The translations under genes were made by a program, and so were the position numbers. From Hongsoonwoonella zoysiae (GTDB lineage Bacteria > Pseudomonadota > Alphaproteobacteria > Rhizobiales > Stappiaceae): a stretch of DNA of 64,000 bases. The stretch is from NCBI RefSeq assembly GCF_013266695.1, contig NZ_JABRXF010000003.1, positions 372,001-436,000 of the forward strand, given 5' to 3'. The notes beneath the pieces are model-generated. The model had not been told where the DNA came from. It ran no database searches and worked only from the letters and a program-made list of their open reading frames with translations. Shown here piece by piece: positions 35,293 through 43,071 of the stretch (positions within the stretch are counted from its first letter, which is position 1; every line of letters begins with the position of its first letter).

Positions 35293-36498
35293 TCAGCCCG
35301 CGCGGTCGAGCGCCCGCGTCAGATCCTCCAGCAGGTCTCCGGCATCCTCCAAGCCTACGGACAAACGCAACAGGCCATCCGAAATATCGAGCTCCGCACG
35401 CGCATCTTCGCCGATCGACTGATGCGTGGTCGTCGCCGGATGGGTGATCAGGCTCTTGGCATCGCCCAGGTTGTTGGACAGCTTCACAAGCCGCAGGGCG
35501 TTCAGCATGGAAAACGCCCCTTCCTTGCCGCCCTTGACCTCGAAGGCGATCATGGTGGAGCCGGCCTTCATCTGACGCTTCACTACCTCGGCCTGCGGAT
35601 GATCCTCGCGCCCGGGATAGATCATGCGCGTGACCGCGGAATGGCCGGCCAGCTCATCGGCCAGATATTTCGCCGTAGCCGTCTGGCGTTCCACGCGCAG
35701 CGGCAGCGTTTCAAGCCCCTTAAGCATGACCCAGGCGTTGAACGGGCTCATATGCGGTCCGGAATGTTTAACGAAGGGCATCACCTCGTCGGCGATCCAT
35801 TCCTCGTCGGACAGGACGACACCGCCAAGGCATCGCCCCTGCCCGTCAATATGTTTTGTCGCGGAATAGACGACGACATCGGCGCCGAACTTGAGAGGCG
35901 ATTGCCAAAGCGGCGTTGCGAATACATTGTCCACGATCAGCCTTGCGCCAGCCGAGTGGGCAATATCGGCGACCGCCTGAATGTCGATCACCTCAAGGGT
36001 CGGATTGGTCGGGCTTTCGAGGAAAAAAGCGGCGGTGTTGGGCCGGACCGCCTGCTTCCACTGTTCGATGTCGGTTCCGTCGACAAGGGTCGATTCCACG
36101 CCGAATCGCGGCAAAAGAGTTTCCACAATGAACCGGCAGGAGCCGAAAAGCGCCTTGGACGCAACGACATGATCGCCCGCCCTGCAGCAGGCCATGAGCG
36201 CCAAGTTGACGGCGGCCATGCCGCTTGCCGTACCGCGCGCGGCTTCCGCGCCCTCAAGCGCTGCGATGCGCTTTTCGAACATGGCGACCGTAGGGTTCGC
36301 GTATCGCGAATAGACGAAGCCGGGCTCCTCGCCATTGAAGCGGCCTTCCGCAAGCTCGGCGGTCTCGTAGACGAAGCCTTGCGTCAGAAACATGGCCTCC
36401 GACGTTTCCCCGAACATCGAACGTGTCGTCCCGCCGTGTACCAGCATTGTGGCCGGTTTCCAGTCTTGGGCGTCGGTCGGGTCGAGATCCTGTGTCAT
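35293..36498 (-). CDS. metZ: O-succinylhomoserine sulfhydrylase MetZ
   Basis: A 401-residue PLP enzyme of the Cys/Met metabolism family. Pyridoxal lysine Lys215 lies in YSATKHIDGQGR, with SRYANPT (64-70) and the phosphate-binding GTASGMAAV (89-97) before it. It makes homocysteine from O-succinylhomoserine and sulfide. The presence of a SAM-II riboswitch upstream is typical for metZ in Hyphomicrobiales and supports the assignment over cystathionine gamma-synthase. ATG at 36498 follows GGAGATGAAGCTT. An upstream in-frame start at 36603 would place the riboswitch inside the coding region. Confidence 0.93.
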   Translation of the reverse strand: MTQDLDPTDAQDWKPATMLVHGGTTRSMFGETSEAMFLTQGFVYETAELAEGRFNGEEPGFVYSRYANPTVAMFEKRIAALEGAEAARGTASGMAAVNLALMACCRAGDHVVASKALFGSCRFIVETLLPRFGVESTLVDGTDIEQWKQAVRPNTAAFFLESPTNPTLEVIDIQAVADIAHSAGARLIVDNVFATPLWQSPLKFGADVVVYSATKHIDGQGRCLGGVVLSDEEWIADEVMPFVKHSGPHMSPFNAWVMLKGLETLPLRVERQTATAKYLADELAGHSAVTRMIYPGREDHPQAEVVKRQMKAGSTMIAFEVKGGKEGAFSMLNALRLVKLSNNLGDAKSLITHPATTTHQSIGEDARAELDISDGLLRLSVGLEDAGDLLEDLTRALDRAG

Positions 36499-36519
36499 AA
36501 GCTTCATCTCCAGAAATGC

Positions 36520-36544
36520 AAAAACCCCGGCCGTGAGCCGGGGT
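36520..36544 (-). terminator. Intrinsic terminator between the SAM-II riboswitch and metZ
   Basis: On the minus strand: CCCCGGC-TCAC-GGCCGGGG-TTTTT. This is a GC-rich stem with a run of five uridines, ~20 bp before the metZ ATG. It is the expression platform that would stop metZ transcription when SAM is bound. Confidence 0.8.
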
Positions 36545-36560
36545 TGTGCACACCCGGCCT

Positions 36561-36614
36561 TTTTAGCGACTTGTTTAACGTGGCTGCAAGCCGGCCGGCT
36601 CAAATCACCACGGG
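36561..36614 (-). promoter_or_regulatory. SAM-II riboswitch aptamer
   Basis: Read on the minus strand, conserved blocks appear in order: CGTGGTGATTTG, then GCCGGCCGGCTTGC, then GCCACGTTAAACAAGTCGCTAAAAA (quoted by blocks). These match the SAM-II (metA motif) consensus of alphaproteobacteria, including the pseudoknot partner around TAAACAAGTCGCTAAA. The terminator at 36520-36544 follows directly. Confidence 0.93.
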
Positions 36615-36719
36615 ACGGAAAGCGTCATACGCCAAGCCCGCTTCCCCGTCAACGCTCCGCCTGCGGCGATCGCGAGAGTGTGTAGCCTTGCGGACGGATT
36701 TTACTTGATATCGAGACGA

Positions 36720-38945
36720 TTAACCCGAAACGCGATCCGCGCGTTCAACCATTGTCGTCGGCGTTACCGGCTGAACGAAATCCTGCCGCCGGCCGGGGAT
36801 ACGTTCATAGAAGGCTTCGAGTGGAACGGGGATTTCCGCGGCAGCGTCCTTGCAAATGCGCAGTTGCTCGCGCATATCGGCCGCACCCGTCCGAAGAGCG
36901 TCCATCAGCGCTGAGTGCGCTTGCGCCAGCTGACGGAAACACGCCGATTCCGCCAGTTGTTCATCGCCTAGAAGGATATGGGTCGAAACAAGGTCGTGCC
37001 GCCCCTTGACCGCGATACGACCGGCCTCAAGAAACGCCAAACCCTTTGCACCCGCCGCGGTAGAAGCAGCAAGAACGATGTCAAAGCCGATGAGCTTCGA
37101 AGCGGTCTCGACGCGAGAGGCGACATTCACCGTATCCCCCACGACCGAATAATCGAACCGCGACTGCGATCCCATGTTACCGACGCAAGCCAGGCCGGTC
37201 GCCATACCGATGCCGATGCGGACATCGGGCAGCCCCTTGCGCCAGCGCTGTGGCTGCTCTTGCCCGTCAGTTCTGTTGAAGCGGACCAGCGCACTGCGCA
37301 TTTTCAGCGCTGCCCGGCAGGCATGAAGCTCATGCTCGGGATCGGCGACTGGGGCATTCCAGAACGCCATGACGGAATCGCCAAGATACTTGTCTATCGT
37401 TCCGCGCTCAGACGTGATTTCCCCGCTTAGAGCTCCCAGAAGGGTATTCAGGAACTGGATGATATCGTCCGGCGCGAGCATTTCTCCAAGGGTCGTGAAA
37501 TCCCGAATATCAGCGAACATCACCGTTACTTCACGTGTTTCTCCACCGAGCACCAATGTTTCCGGCTGTCTTTCGATCTGATCGAGGATGGCAGGCGCGA
37601 CATACTGCGAGAATGCGCGCCTGATCTGCCTCTTCTGCCGGTCGGCCACGAGAAAACGGAATGACGTCGCGGCCAGAAAGATAATGAACCCCCCGGTCAT
37701 CGGAAATGTGGGGTCCAGCAGCACGCCGTAATTCTGAAAGGCGATCCAGGAAGCAATGGCAATCGCGCCCGCGGCCAAGCCACCGGACAGGAAGGCGACC
37801 ACGGGGCCTGCGGCCATCGTCATGACCAGCACGAAAAACGCCACTAAAACGAAGCCGGCAAGCTCGACGCCGCCGACCCAGTCCGAGCGGATCAGATAGT
37901 CGCTTGCCATGACCTGTTCGAGGAATTGCGCGTGCACGGAAACGCCCGGTACGTTTTCGCCTATGGGCGTTGCGCGAATATCGTAAAGTCCGATCGCCGA
38001 AGTACCCACCAGGACGATATTGCCCGCAATCCTGTCGACAATCGCCTGGTCCACCTCATCGGCCAGAACGTCGGCAGCCGATACATACCGACCCGGGTCG
38101 TCGATGCCAAAGCGCACCCATACGGTTCCGTCCGGTGCCGTCGGGATCTCGAAATCCCCGATCCGCAAGGACTGGACGATCGTTCCTTCGCTCTCCACCG
38201 CATTGACAAGAAGGGTGGAAACCCCACTTGCGACGCGCAAAGCCTCAACGGCAAGGCTGGGGAAGAGATCCGTTCCATCCGTCCAAAGAAGAGGAACTTT
38301 GCGCACGACGGAGACGGATTCCGTTGGCGACAGGCTGATGCTGCCGATACCGGCCGCCGCCTGATCCAATATCCAAAGGTTGGTGGCCACGGACGGCAGT
38401 TTCGGCAAGGCGGGCGCCGGGTCCACGCCGGTATATGCAAACCCCGTCTTGACTGGCGGTTTGCCTCCTTCCTCGGCATCGACACGCGCAAAGCCGAGGA
38501 CCGAAGGCGTCATCGAAAGCATTTCTGAAAAAGCGCGATCGTTATCATCGATCTCGCTCATGAGACGCTGGATTTCGCGTGGCGGCATCAGCCTTGTGAA
38601 AGCGGGATCGCGAAGCATTGTCGCGGGCGAAAGGCGGTCGGGCTCGGCGAACAGCATGTCGAAGGCGATCGCCGCCGCCCCCATCTGCCCCAACCGCTCC
38701 GTCAGCTCCGCCAGACGCGAGCGTGGCCAGGGCCATTGGCCGTATGCACGAAGCGAGGCCTCATCGATGTCAACCACGCGCACCGGGGCGTCGCCGGTTG
38801 GCCGCGGCGAGAGGCGCTGGAACTGATCGAACGCCGTCTCCCGGACCGCCCTCACGAAGAAGGGATCGGCGATGCGAACGAGCGCCAGCACCGCGATGCA
38901 GATCAGTCCGAAGAAAAGTGCCAGAATTGTAAACCGCTGCAGCAT
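36720..38945 (-). CDS. CHASE2-domain adenylate/guanylate cyclase
   Basis: A 741-residue membrane receptor cyclase. A membrane helix (residues 4-24) leads to an extracytoplasmic CHASE2 domain (about 25-345, with VRVVDIDEASLRAYGQWPWPR and the closing GENVPGVSVHAQFLEQV). Three membrane helices follow, then a class III cyclase domain (about 465-650). The metal aspartates are in VTVMFADIRDFT and DKYLGDSVMAFWN, and the purine-site stretch is GDTVNVASRVE. It probably makes cAMP in response to an envelope cue. The start is the first codon after the FecR-domain gene, 19 bp away on the same strand, so the two form a unit. Confidence 0.93.
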   Translation of the reverse strand: MLQRFTILALFFGLICIAVLALVRIADPFFVRAVRETAFDQFQRLSPRPTGDAPVRVVDIDEASLRAYGQWPWPRSRLAELTERLGQMGAAAIAFDMLFAEPDRLSPATMLRDPAFTRLMPPREIQRLMSEIDDNDRAFSEMLSMTPSVLGFARVDAEEGGKPPVKTGFAYTGVDPAPALPKLPSVATNLWILDQAAAGIGSISLSPTESVSVVRKVPLLWTDGTDLFPSLAVEALRVASGVSTLLVNAVESEGTIVQSLRIGDFEIPTAPDGTVWVRFGIDDPGRYVSAADVLADEVDQAIVDRIAGNIVLVGTSAIGLYDIRATPIGENVPGVSVHAQFLEQVMASDYLIRSDWVGGVELAGFVLVAFFVLVMTMAAGPVVAFLSGGLAAGAIAIASWIAFQNYGVLLDPTFPMTGGFIIFLAATSFRFLVADRQKRQIRRAFSQYVAPAILDQIERQPETLVLGGETREVTVMFADIRDFTTLGEMLAPDDIIQFLNTLLGALSGEITSERGTIDKYLGDSVMAFWNAPVADPEHELHACRAALKMRSALVRFNRTDGQEQPQRWRKGLPDVRIGIGMATGLACVGNMGSQSRFDYSVVGDTVNVASRVETASKLIGFDIVLAASTAAGAKGLAFLEAGRIAVKGRHDLVSTHILLGDEQLAESACFRQLAQAHSALMDALRTGAADMREQLRICKDAAAEIPVPLEAFYERIPGRRQDFVQPVTPTTMVERADRVSG

Positions 38946-38964
38946 TCGTCCGGCTCATCGCCGT

Positions 38965-40089
38965 TCAGTTGCCGGACGCGGAACCGGCTGCACCATCTGC
39001 GTCGCCTGTTCCCCCCGAAGCGGTGCTTTCTCCTGTGTTGCCCGCGCCTGCGCTATCGCCCCCGGAAACTCCTCCCCCTCCTTGCGAGGATTCCCGCGCG
39101 TTGCCCGTAGAGTCCCCGGCTTCGGCGTTTGTGCCGCCTCCCCCGCCGGGATCGCGCGTTTCTGAGGAAATAGGATCCAGTACCGGGGCAGGACCCGGGT
39201 CAAGCACTGGGGCGGGGCCAGGGTCAAGCACCGGAGCGGGGCCCGGGTCAAGCACCGGGGCGGGGCGATCGAGCACTTCGGCAGGCACTTCGACAAAGCC
39301 GGGTTCAGGCACCTCGGCCGGAGGAACGACGATGACGCGGTCGTTGATCTGACGCAGACGTGGCGCCGGGTCGTGTTTTTCCGGAGCGGTTCTTTGATCC
39401 GGGCAGCCGCGCAGGGAAACACGAAAACCGCGCTGCAGGGGCCGCTGCGAAACGATAAAGGGAAAATCACGCCTGACCCGGGCGACCTTCGTCCGCTCAT
39501 CTTCCAGCAGGCGCACGTTCCGTCGCGGCGACGCTTCCGCCATTGCACATGGCCGGTTCAGCACCTCGCAGCGGCCGTTATTGCCGCACACTGTAGCCGC
39601 ACCGTCGAAGAGCACGACCCGCGTTGCACCATTTCGTTGGACGGAAAGGTCGAAAGTCGTCCCACGCACGCCAATTGTGGCAGTCGGCGTTTTGATTTTA
39701 TAGGCTTTTTTGCTGCTCTTTCCCGTAAACATACGGAACGAGCCGCCGAGTGCGCGAATAGTGAAATTGTTCGCCCGGCTTTTGGAGCGCAGAAGATAGG
39801 ATTCAATCAAGAGCGATGAACGCGGCCCGACGACCAGCTTCGTCTCGTCGCTGAATACGAGATGCACAAGCCCGGCCGCATCCGTCGTTATTCGGTCCCC
39901 TGTCGTAACGGCCGTTCCGGTGACGATGACCACCGAAACTTCCGAATTGATCTTGCGGGCCGCCGGTTTGCTGTCGACGGCCTTGCCGGCTACAGGTTGC
40001 GCTGACACCGCGCCGCCTGTCCATGCAACAAGCAGCAGGGCGCACAATATGCCGCCGACTTTTTGGAAGATACTACCGGGCAGATACAC
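38965..40089 (-). CDS. FecR-domain exported protein with Ala-Pro-rich repeats
   Basis: A 374-residue protein. A signal peptide ends near residue 30 (AVSA|QPVA). The FecR domain covers about 35-180: VIVTGTAVTTGDRITTDAAG, LVFSDETKLVVGPRSSLLI and GVRGTTFDLSV. Then come a basic linker, a repeat region (PAPVLDPG in about four copies near 270-305), and a Gly/Ser/Asp-rich disordered tail. In this gene order the FecR protein is a likely periplasmic partner of the downstream CHASE2 cyclase. The gene diverges from the deaminase gene over a 252-bp AT-rich gap. Confidence 0.85.
   Translation of the reverse strand: MYLPGSIFQKVGGILCALLLVAWTGGAVSAQPVAGKAVDSKPAARKINSEVSVVIVTGTAVTTGDRITTDAAGLVHLVFSDETKLVVGPRSSLLIESYLLRSKSRANNFTIRALGGSFRMFTGKSSKKAYKIKTPTATIGVRGTTFDLSVQRNGATRVVLFDGAATVCGNNGRCEVLNRPCAMAEASPRRNVRLLEDERTKVARVRRDFPFIVSQRPLQRGFRVSLRGCPDQRTAPEKHDPAPRLRQINDRVIVVPPAEVPEPGFVEVPAEVLDRPAPVLDPGPAPVLDPGPAPVLDPGPAPVLDPISSETRDPGGGGGTNAEAGDSTGNARESSQGGGGVSGGDSAGAGNTGESTASGGTGDADGAAGSASGN
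39175..39266. repeat. 24-bp tandem repeat encoding PAPVLDPG
   Basis: Four imperfect copies of a 24-bp unit (consensus GTCAAGCACYGGGGCGGGGCCMGG on the plus strand, quoted as a pattern) lie inside the FecR-domain gene and encode PAPVLDPG on the minus strand. Copy number may vary between strains. Confidence 0.8.
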
Positions 40090-40341
40090 GCCCTTACCCT
40101 TCCCTGTGAAGATGGGACCAGAATTTTTCTTGATTGAGATATTATTTTTTCAAATTTTACATAATGCATCTCAAATTAAAAGTAATATTTTCTTAGCGAT
40201 ATCATTTGCGATTGTTGAGCGGCGGAATGACGACCTGCAACCTGCGAAAATACGAATGTCCGAACCGCTTCCCCTTCCGCCCGGCATGCGCTAATGACGG
40301 AGCTGAAACCTGTAGACGCACGACGGGCGGGCAAATAGAAA

Positions 40342-41439
40342 ATGATTGCCGCGAAGAACGGAATACTACCGGCACAAAGCCTTAGAGAGCTTTTCGCGGA
40401 TGGCGCGGTCGCGGCAGGGCGGGAGCCGGATTCCGATCAGATACAGCCCGCCAGCCTCGACCTGAGGCTCGGCCCGCTCGCCTATAGGGTGCGCGCGTCT
40501 TTCCTGCCGGGCCGAACGTCGGTGGAAGAAAAGCTCGACGCCCTCAAACTGCATGAATTCGACCTGTCGCATGGCGCCGTACTCGAAACCGGCTGTGTCT
40601 ACATCGTGCCGCTGCAGGAGAGCCTCGCGCTGCCGCAGGATATCTCCGCCACGACCAATCCGAAAAGCTCGACCGGCCGGCTCGATGTTTTCACACGCGT
40701 GATCACGGATGAGGGCCGTGCGTTCGATACAATACCCGCCGGCTACAAGGGCAGGCTTTACGCCGAAATCAGCCCGAGAACCTTTCCGGTTCTGGTGCGC
40801 GAAGGCTCCCGGCTGTCGCAGATCCGCTTTCGCCGCGGCGACCCGATGGTAAGCGATGCGGAGCTTGCGACGGTCCACGACGAACACACGCTCGTCACCG
40901 GCGGCGACGAGCTGATCGGCGGCGGCGTGCAACTGACGATCGACCTGAAGGGGGAAGCGACAGGCAGCCTCATCGGCTACCGGGCGAAACGGCACACCAG
41001 CGTCATCAACATCGATGCCAAGGCCGCGCAGCACCCGCTCGATTTTTGGGAACCGATCGTAAACCGCGACAAGCCCTGGCTCGTGCTCGATCCAAATGAG
41101 TTTTACATCCTGGTATCGAGGGAGGCGGTTCACGTTCCGCCGATGTTTGCAGCCGAGATGGTGCCGTTTGACCCGTTGGTCGGCGAATTCCGCGTGCATT
41201 ACGCCGGCTTCTTCGACCCCGGATTCGGGCACACGGGTGCAGGCGGTACAGGATCCCGCGCGGTGCTGGAGGTAAGGTCGCGCGAGGTGCCCTTTATCGT
41301 CGAACACGGCCAGACGGTCGGCCGTCTCGTTTACGAACGTATGACCGAGCGTCCGGAAACGCTTTATGGCGAGGGTATCGGCTCGAACTACCAGGGTCAG
41401 GCGCTGAAACTTTCCAAGCACTTCAAGGCCAACGTCTGA
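40342..41439 (+). CDS. 2'-deoxycytidine 5'-triphosphate deaminase (duplicated DCD/dUTPase fold)
   Basis: A 365-residue protein, about twice the length of E. coli Dcd, as in the alphaproteobacterial form. The first half has the Dcd-like DQIQPASLDLRLGPLAYRV and the substrate region NPKSSTGRLDVFTRVI, then AEISPRTFPVLVREGSRLSQIRF. A second dUTPase-like half ends with AGFFDPGFGHTGAGGTGSRAVLEVRS. It is expected to convert dCTP to dUTP for dTMP synthesis. ATG at 40342. The stop is 54 bp before the YigZ gene on the same strand. Confidence 0.88.
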   Translation: MIAAKNGILPAQSLRELFADGAVAAGREPDSDQIQPASLDLRLGPLAYRVRASFLPGRTSVEEKLDALKLHEFDLSHGAVLETGCVYIVPLQESLALPQDISATTNPKSSTGRLDVFTRVITDEGRAFDTIPAGYKGRLYAEISPRTFPVLVREGSRLSQIRFRRGDPMVSDAELATVHDEHTLVTGGDELIGGGVQLTIDLKGEATGSLIGYRAKRHTSVINIDAKAAQHPLDFWEPIVNRDKPWLVLDPNEFYILVSREAVHVPPMFAAEMVPFDPLVGEFRVHYAGFFDPGFGHTGAGGTGSRAVLEVRSREVPFIVEHGQTVGRLVYERMTERPETLYGEGIGSNYQGQALKLSKHFKANV

Positions 41440-41493
41440 ACATCGAAGAATGTCACACATTAGCGGGCCACCGCTTCCGGGGAGAAAAGCTCC

Positions 41494-42048
41494 ATGAAGC
41501 TGTTGGTGCCTGAAGGCGAAAGTACCGGCGAGTTGGAAGACCGGCGCTCGCGCTTCATCGCCCACTTCGTTCCGATCGGCATATTCGAAGCACGCCTTGC
41601 TGACCTGCGGGCGGAACACCGTAAGGCAAACCATTTCGTTACCGCCTTTCGCCATTTCGACGAGTCCGGGCACATCGCGGAAAGTGCGAAGGACGACGGC
41701 GAACCGGCGGGCACCTCCGGCATGCCGTGCCTGAAGGTTCTGACCGGAGCGAACATCATAGAGGCGGGCGTAATTGTCGTGCGGTATTTCGGCGGTACGA
41801 AACTTGGTGGCGGCGGCCTTTCGAGAGCCTATTCAGGCGCTACCACGCTGGCGATTGACGCAGCTAACCTCAGGCCCTTCGTCAGGCAGGCGAAAAAGGT
41901 CGTGCACGCCACCTTCGAGGAGATGGGCGAACTTGAAAAGCGACTTGCCGTGGCAGGGGTTGCCATCGAAGACCGCCGTTTCACCGAAACAGGTGTAAGC
42001 CTGGCTGTGTCAGGCGAGGAAGGCGTTCTGGAAAGTCTCGGCGATTAG
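41494..42048 (+). CDS. YigZ/IMPACT-family protein
   Basis: A 184-residue protein. The IMPACT (UPF0029) signature appears as AESAKDDGEPAGTSGMP, then GVIVVRYFGGTKLGGGGLSRAYSGA at about residues 88-113. A C-terminal ferredoxin-like domain follows. The family is thought to act on translation or small-molecule regulation, with no firm reaction. Length matches YigZ. The stop overlaps the convergent ion-channel gene by four bases. Confidence 0.92.
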   Translation: MKLLVPEGESTGELEDRRSRFIAHFVPIGIFEARLADLRAEHRKANHFVTAFRHFDESGHIAESAKDDGEPAGTSGMPCLKVLTGANIIEAGVIVVRYFGGTKLGGGGLSRAYSGATTLAIDAANLRPFVRQAKKVVHATFEEMGELEKRLAVAGVAIEDRRFTETGVSLAVSGEEGVLESLGD

Positions 42049-42842
42049 TATCTCGCCTGCTGCTCCTTGCGAAGCTCTTCGAGTTCACGGCGCAGAGCCC
42101 TTACTTCCTCAAGCACGATCCCTGTTTCGTCGTGAATTGCCTGGCGGTCGGCCTCGGCCAGTTCGTCATGCTCCTTTTGCATCGCGGACACGATAACACC
42201 GATGAACAGGTTCAGGACGGTGAACGCGGTGGAAAGGATGAAGGGCACGAAGAAGGCCCAGGCCATCGGATGCTTTTCCATCACTGGCCGCACAATGCCC
42301 ATCGACCAGCTCTCAAGCGTCATGATTTGGAAGAGCGTGTAGACCGATCCGCCGAGAGTACCGAACCATTCCGGGAAACTGGCACCGTAAAGCTTCGTCG
42401 CCATGACGCCGAAAACATAGAAGACAAGGGTCAGCAGCAGGATGATAGACCCCATGCCCGGCAGGGCGGCGACAAGGCCTCCGATGACGCGTCGCAGTGA
42501 CGGCACAACCGATATCAGACGCAGGACACGCAATATCCTGAGTGCCCGCAACACGGTTAGCGGACCTGAGGCCGGCAGCAGCGCAAGTCCGACGATCACG
42601 AAGTCGAAAATATTCCACGCGCCGCGAAAGAACGACAGGCGGAAGGCATAAATCCGCAAGGCAATTTCAACCACGAATACGGCAAGTGCCAGCCTGTCTA
42701 TGAACACGAGAATGCCGCCCGCGTAACGCATGGCCGTCTCACTGGTCTCAAGCCCGAGCGTGATGGCGTTTATGACGATCACCGTGACGATCGTCATCTC
42801 CCATTTTTTCGACCGAATGAGTTCCTGGAGCCTACCGCGCAT
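42045..42842 (-). CDS. NaChBac-type voltage-gated sodium channel
   Basis: A 265-residue single-domain ion channel with six membrane segments. The voltage sensor S4 has four arginines at every third position: R99, R102, R105, R108 (VLRALRILRVLRLI). The selectivity filter between S5 and S6 is TLESWSM (175-181), identical to the filter of bacterial sodium channels such as NaChBac and NavAb. S6 (~198-222) leads to an acidic neck, and a coiled coil (ETGIVLEEVRALRRELEELRKE, ~239-262) that assembles the tetramer. It conducts Na+ on depolarisation. In bacteria the role is in motility, osmotic or pH responses. No flagellar gene is near. Confidence 0.95.
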   Translation of the reverse strand: MRGRLQELIRSKKWEMTIVTVIVINAITLGLETSETAMRYAGGILVFIDRLALAVFVVEIALRIYAFRLSFFRGAWNIFDFVIVGLALLPASGPLTVLRALRILRVLRLISVVPSLRRVIGGLVAALPGMGSIILLLTLVFYVFGVMATKLYGASFPEWFGTLGGSVYTLFQIMTLESWSMGIVRPVMEKHPMAWAFFVPFILSTAFTVLNLFIGVIVSAMQKEHDELAEADRQAIHDETGIVLEEVRALRRELEELRKEQQARY

Positions 42843-42956
42843 GATCCGCCTTTCCTTTCGCGTGAGCGAGACGCGTGAAAGGTGGCATCGGGGGGCACAA
42901 ATTCAAGCGAAGTTTATGTTCTTCCGATCTGCTTTAGGTCGACGGTGCGATCCGGC

Positions 42957-42986
42957 TTGACAGAAGCTGCGAAGCACCGCGATATA
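42957..42986 (+). promoter_or_regulatory. Promoter of the tRNA-Gly gene
   Basis: TTGACA at 42957-42962 and GATATA at 42981-42986, 18 bp apart, 11 bp before the mature 5' end of the tRNA. This is a near-consensus housekeeping promoter. Confidence 0.65.
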
Positions 42987-42997
42987 AGCACTGCTTC

Positions 42998-43071
42998 GCG
43001 GGTGTAGCTCAATGGTAGAGCAGAAGCTTCCCAAGCTTACGACGAGGGTTCGATTCCCTTCACCCGCTCCA
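42998..43071 (+). tRNA. tRNA-Gly (anticodon CCC)
   Basis: Complete cloverleaf of 74 bases with encoded CCA. The acceptor stem pairs GCGGGTG with CACCCGC, the anticodon loop is TTCCCAA (anticodon CCC), and the T arm is AGGGTTCGATTCCCT. The discriminator base is T. It reads GGG codons. The 3' end overlaps the last 12 bases of the convergent glycosyltransferase gene. Confidence 0.97.

Noticed and set aside
42998-43071. tRNA-Gly as a phage or island attachment site
   Set aside because: No integrase, direct repeat of the tRNA 3' end, or foreign DNA is adjacent.
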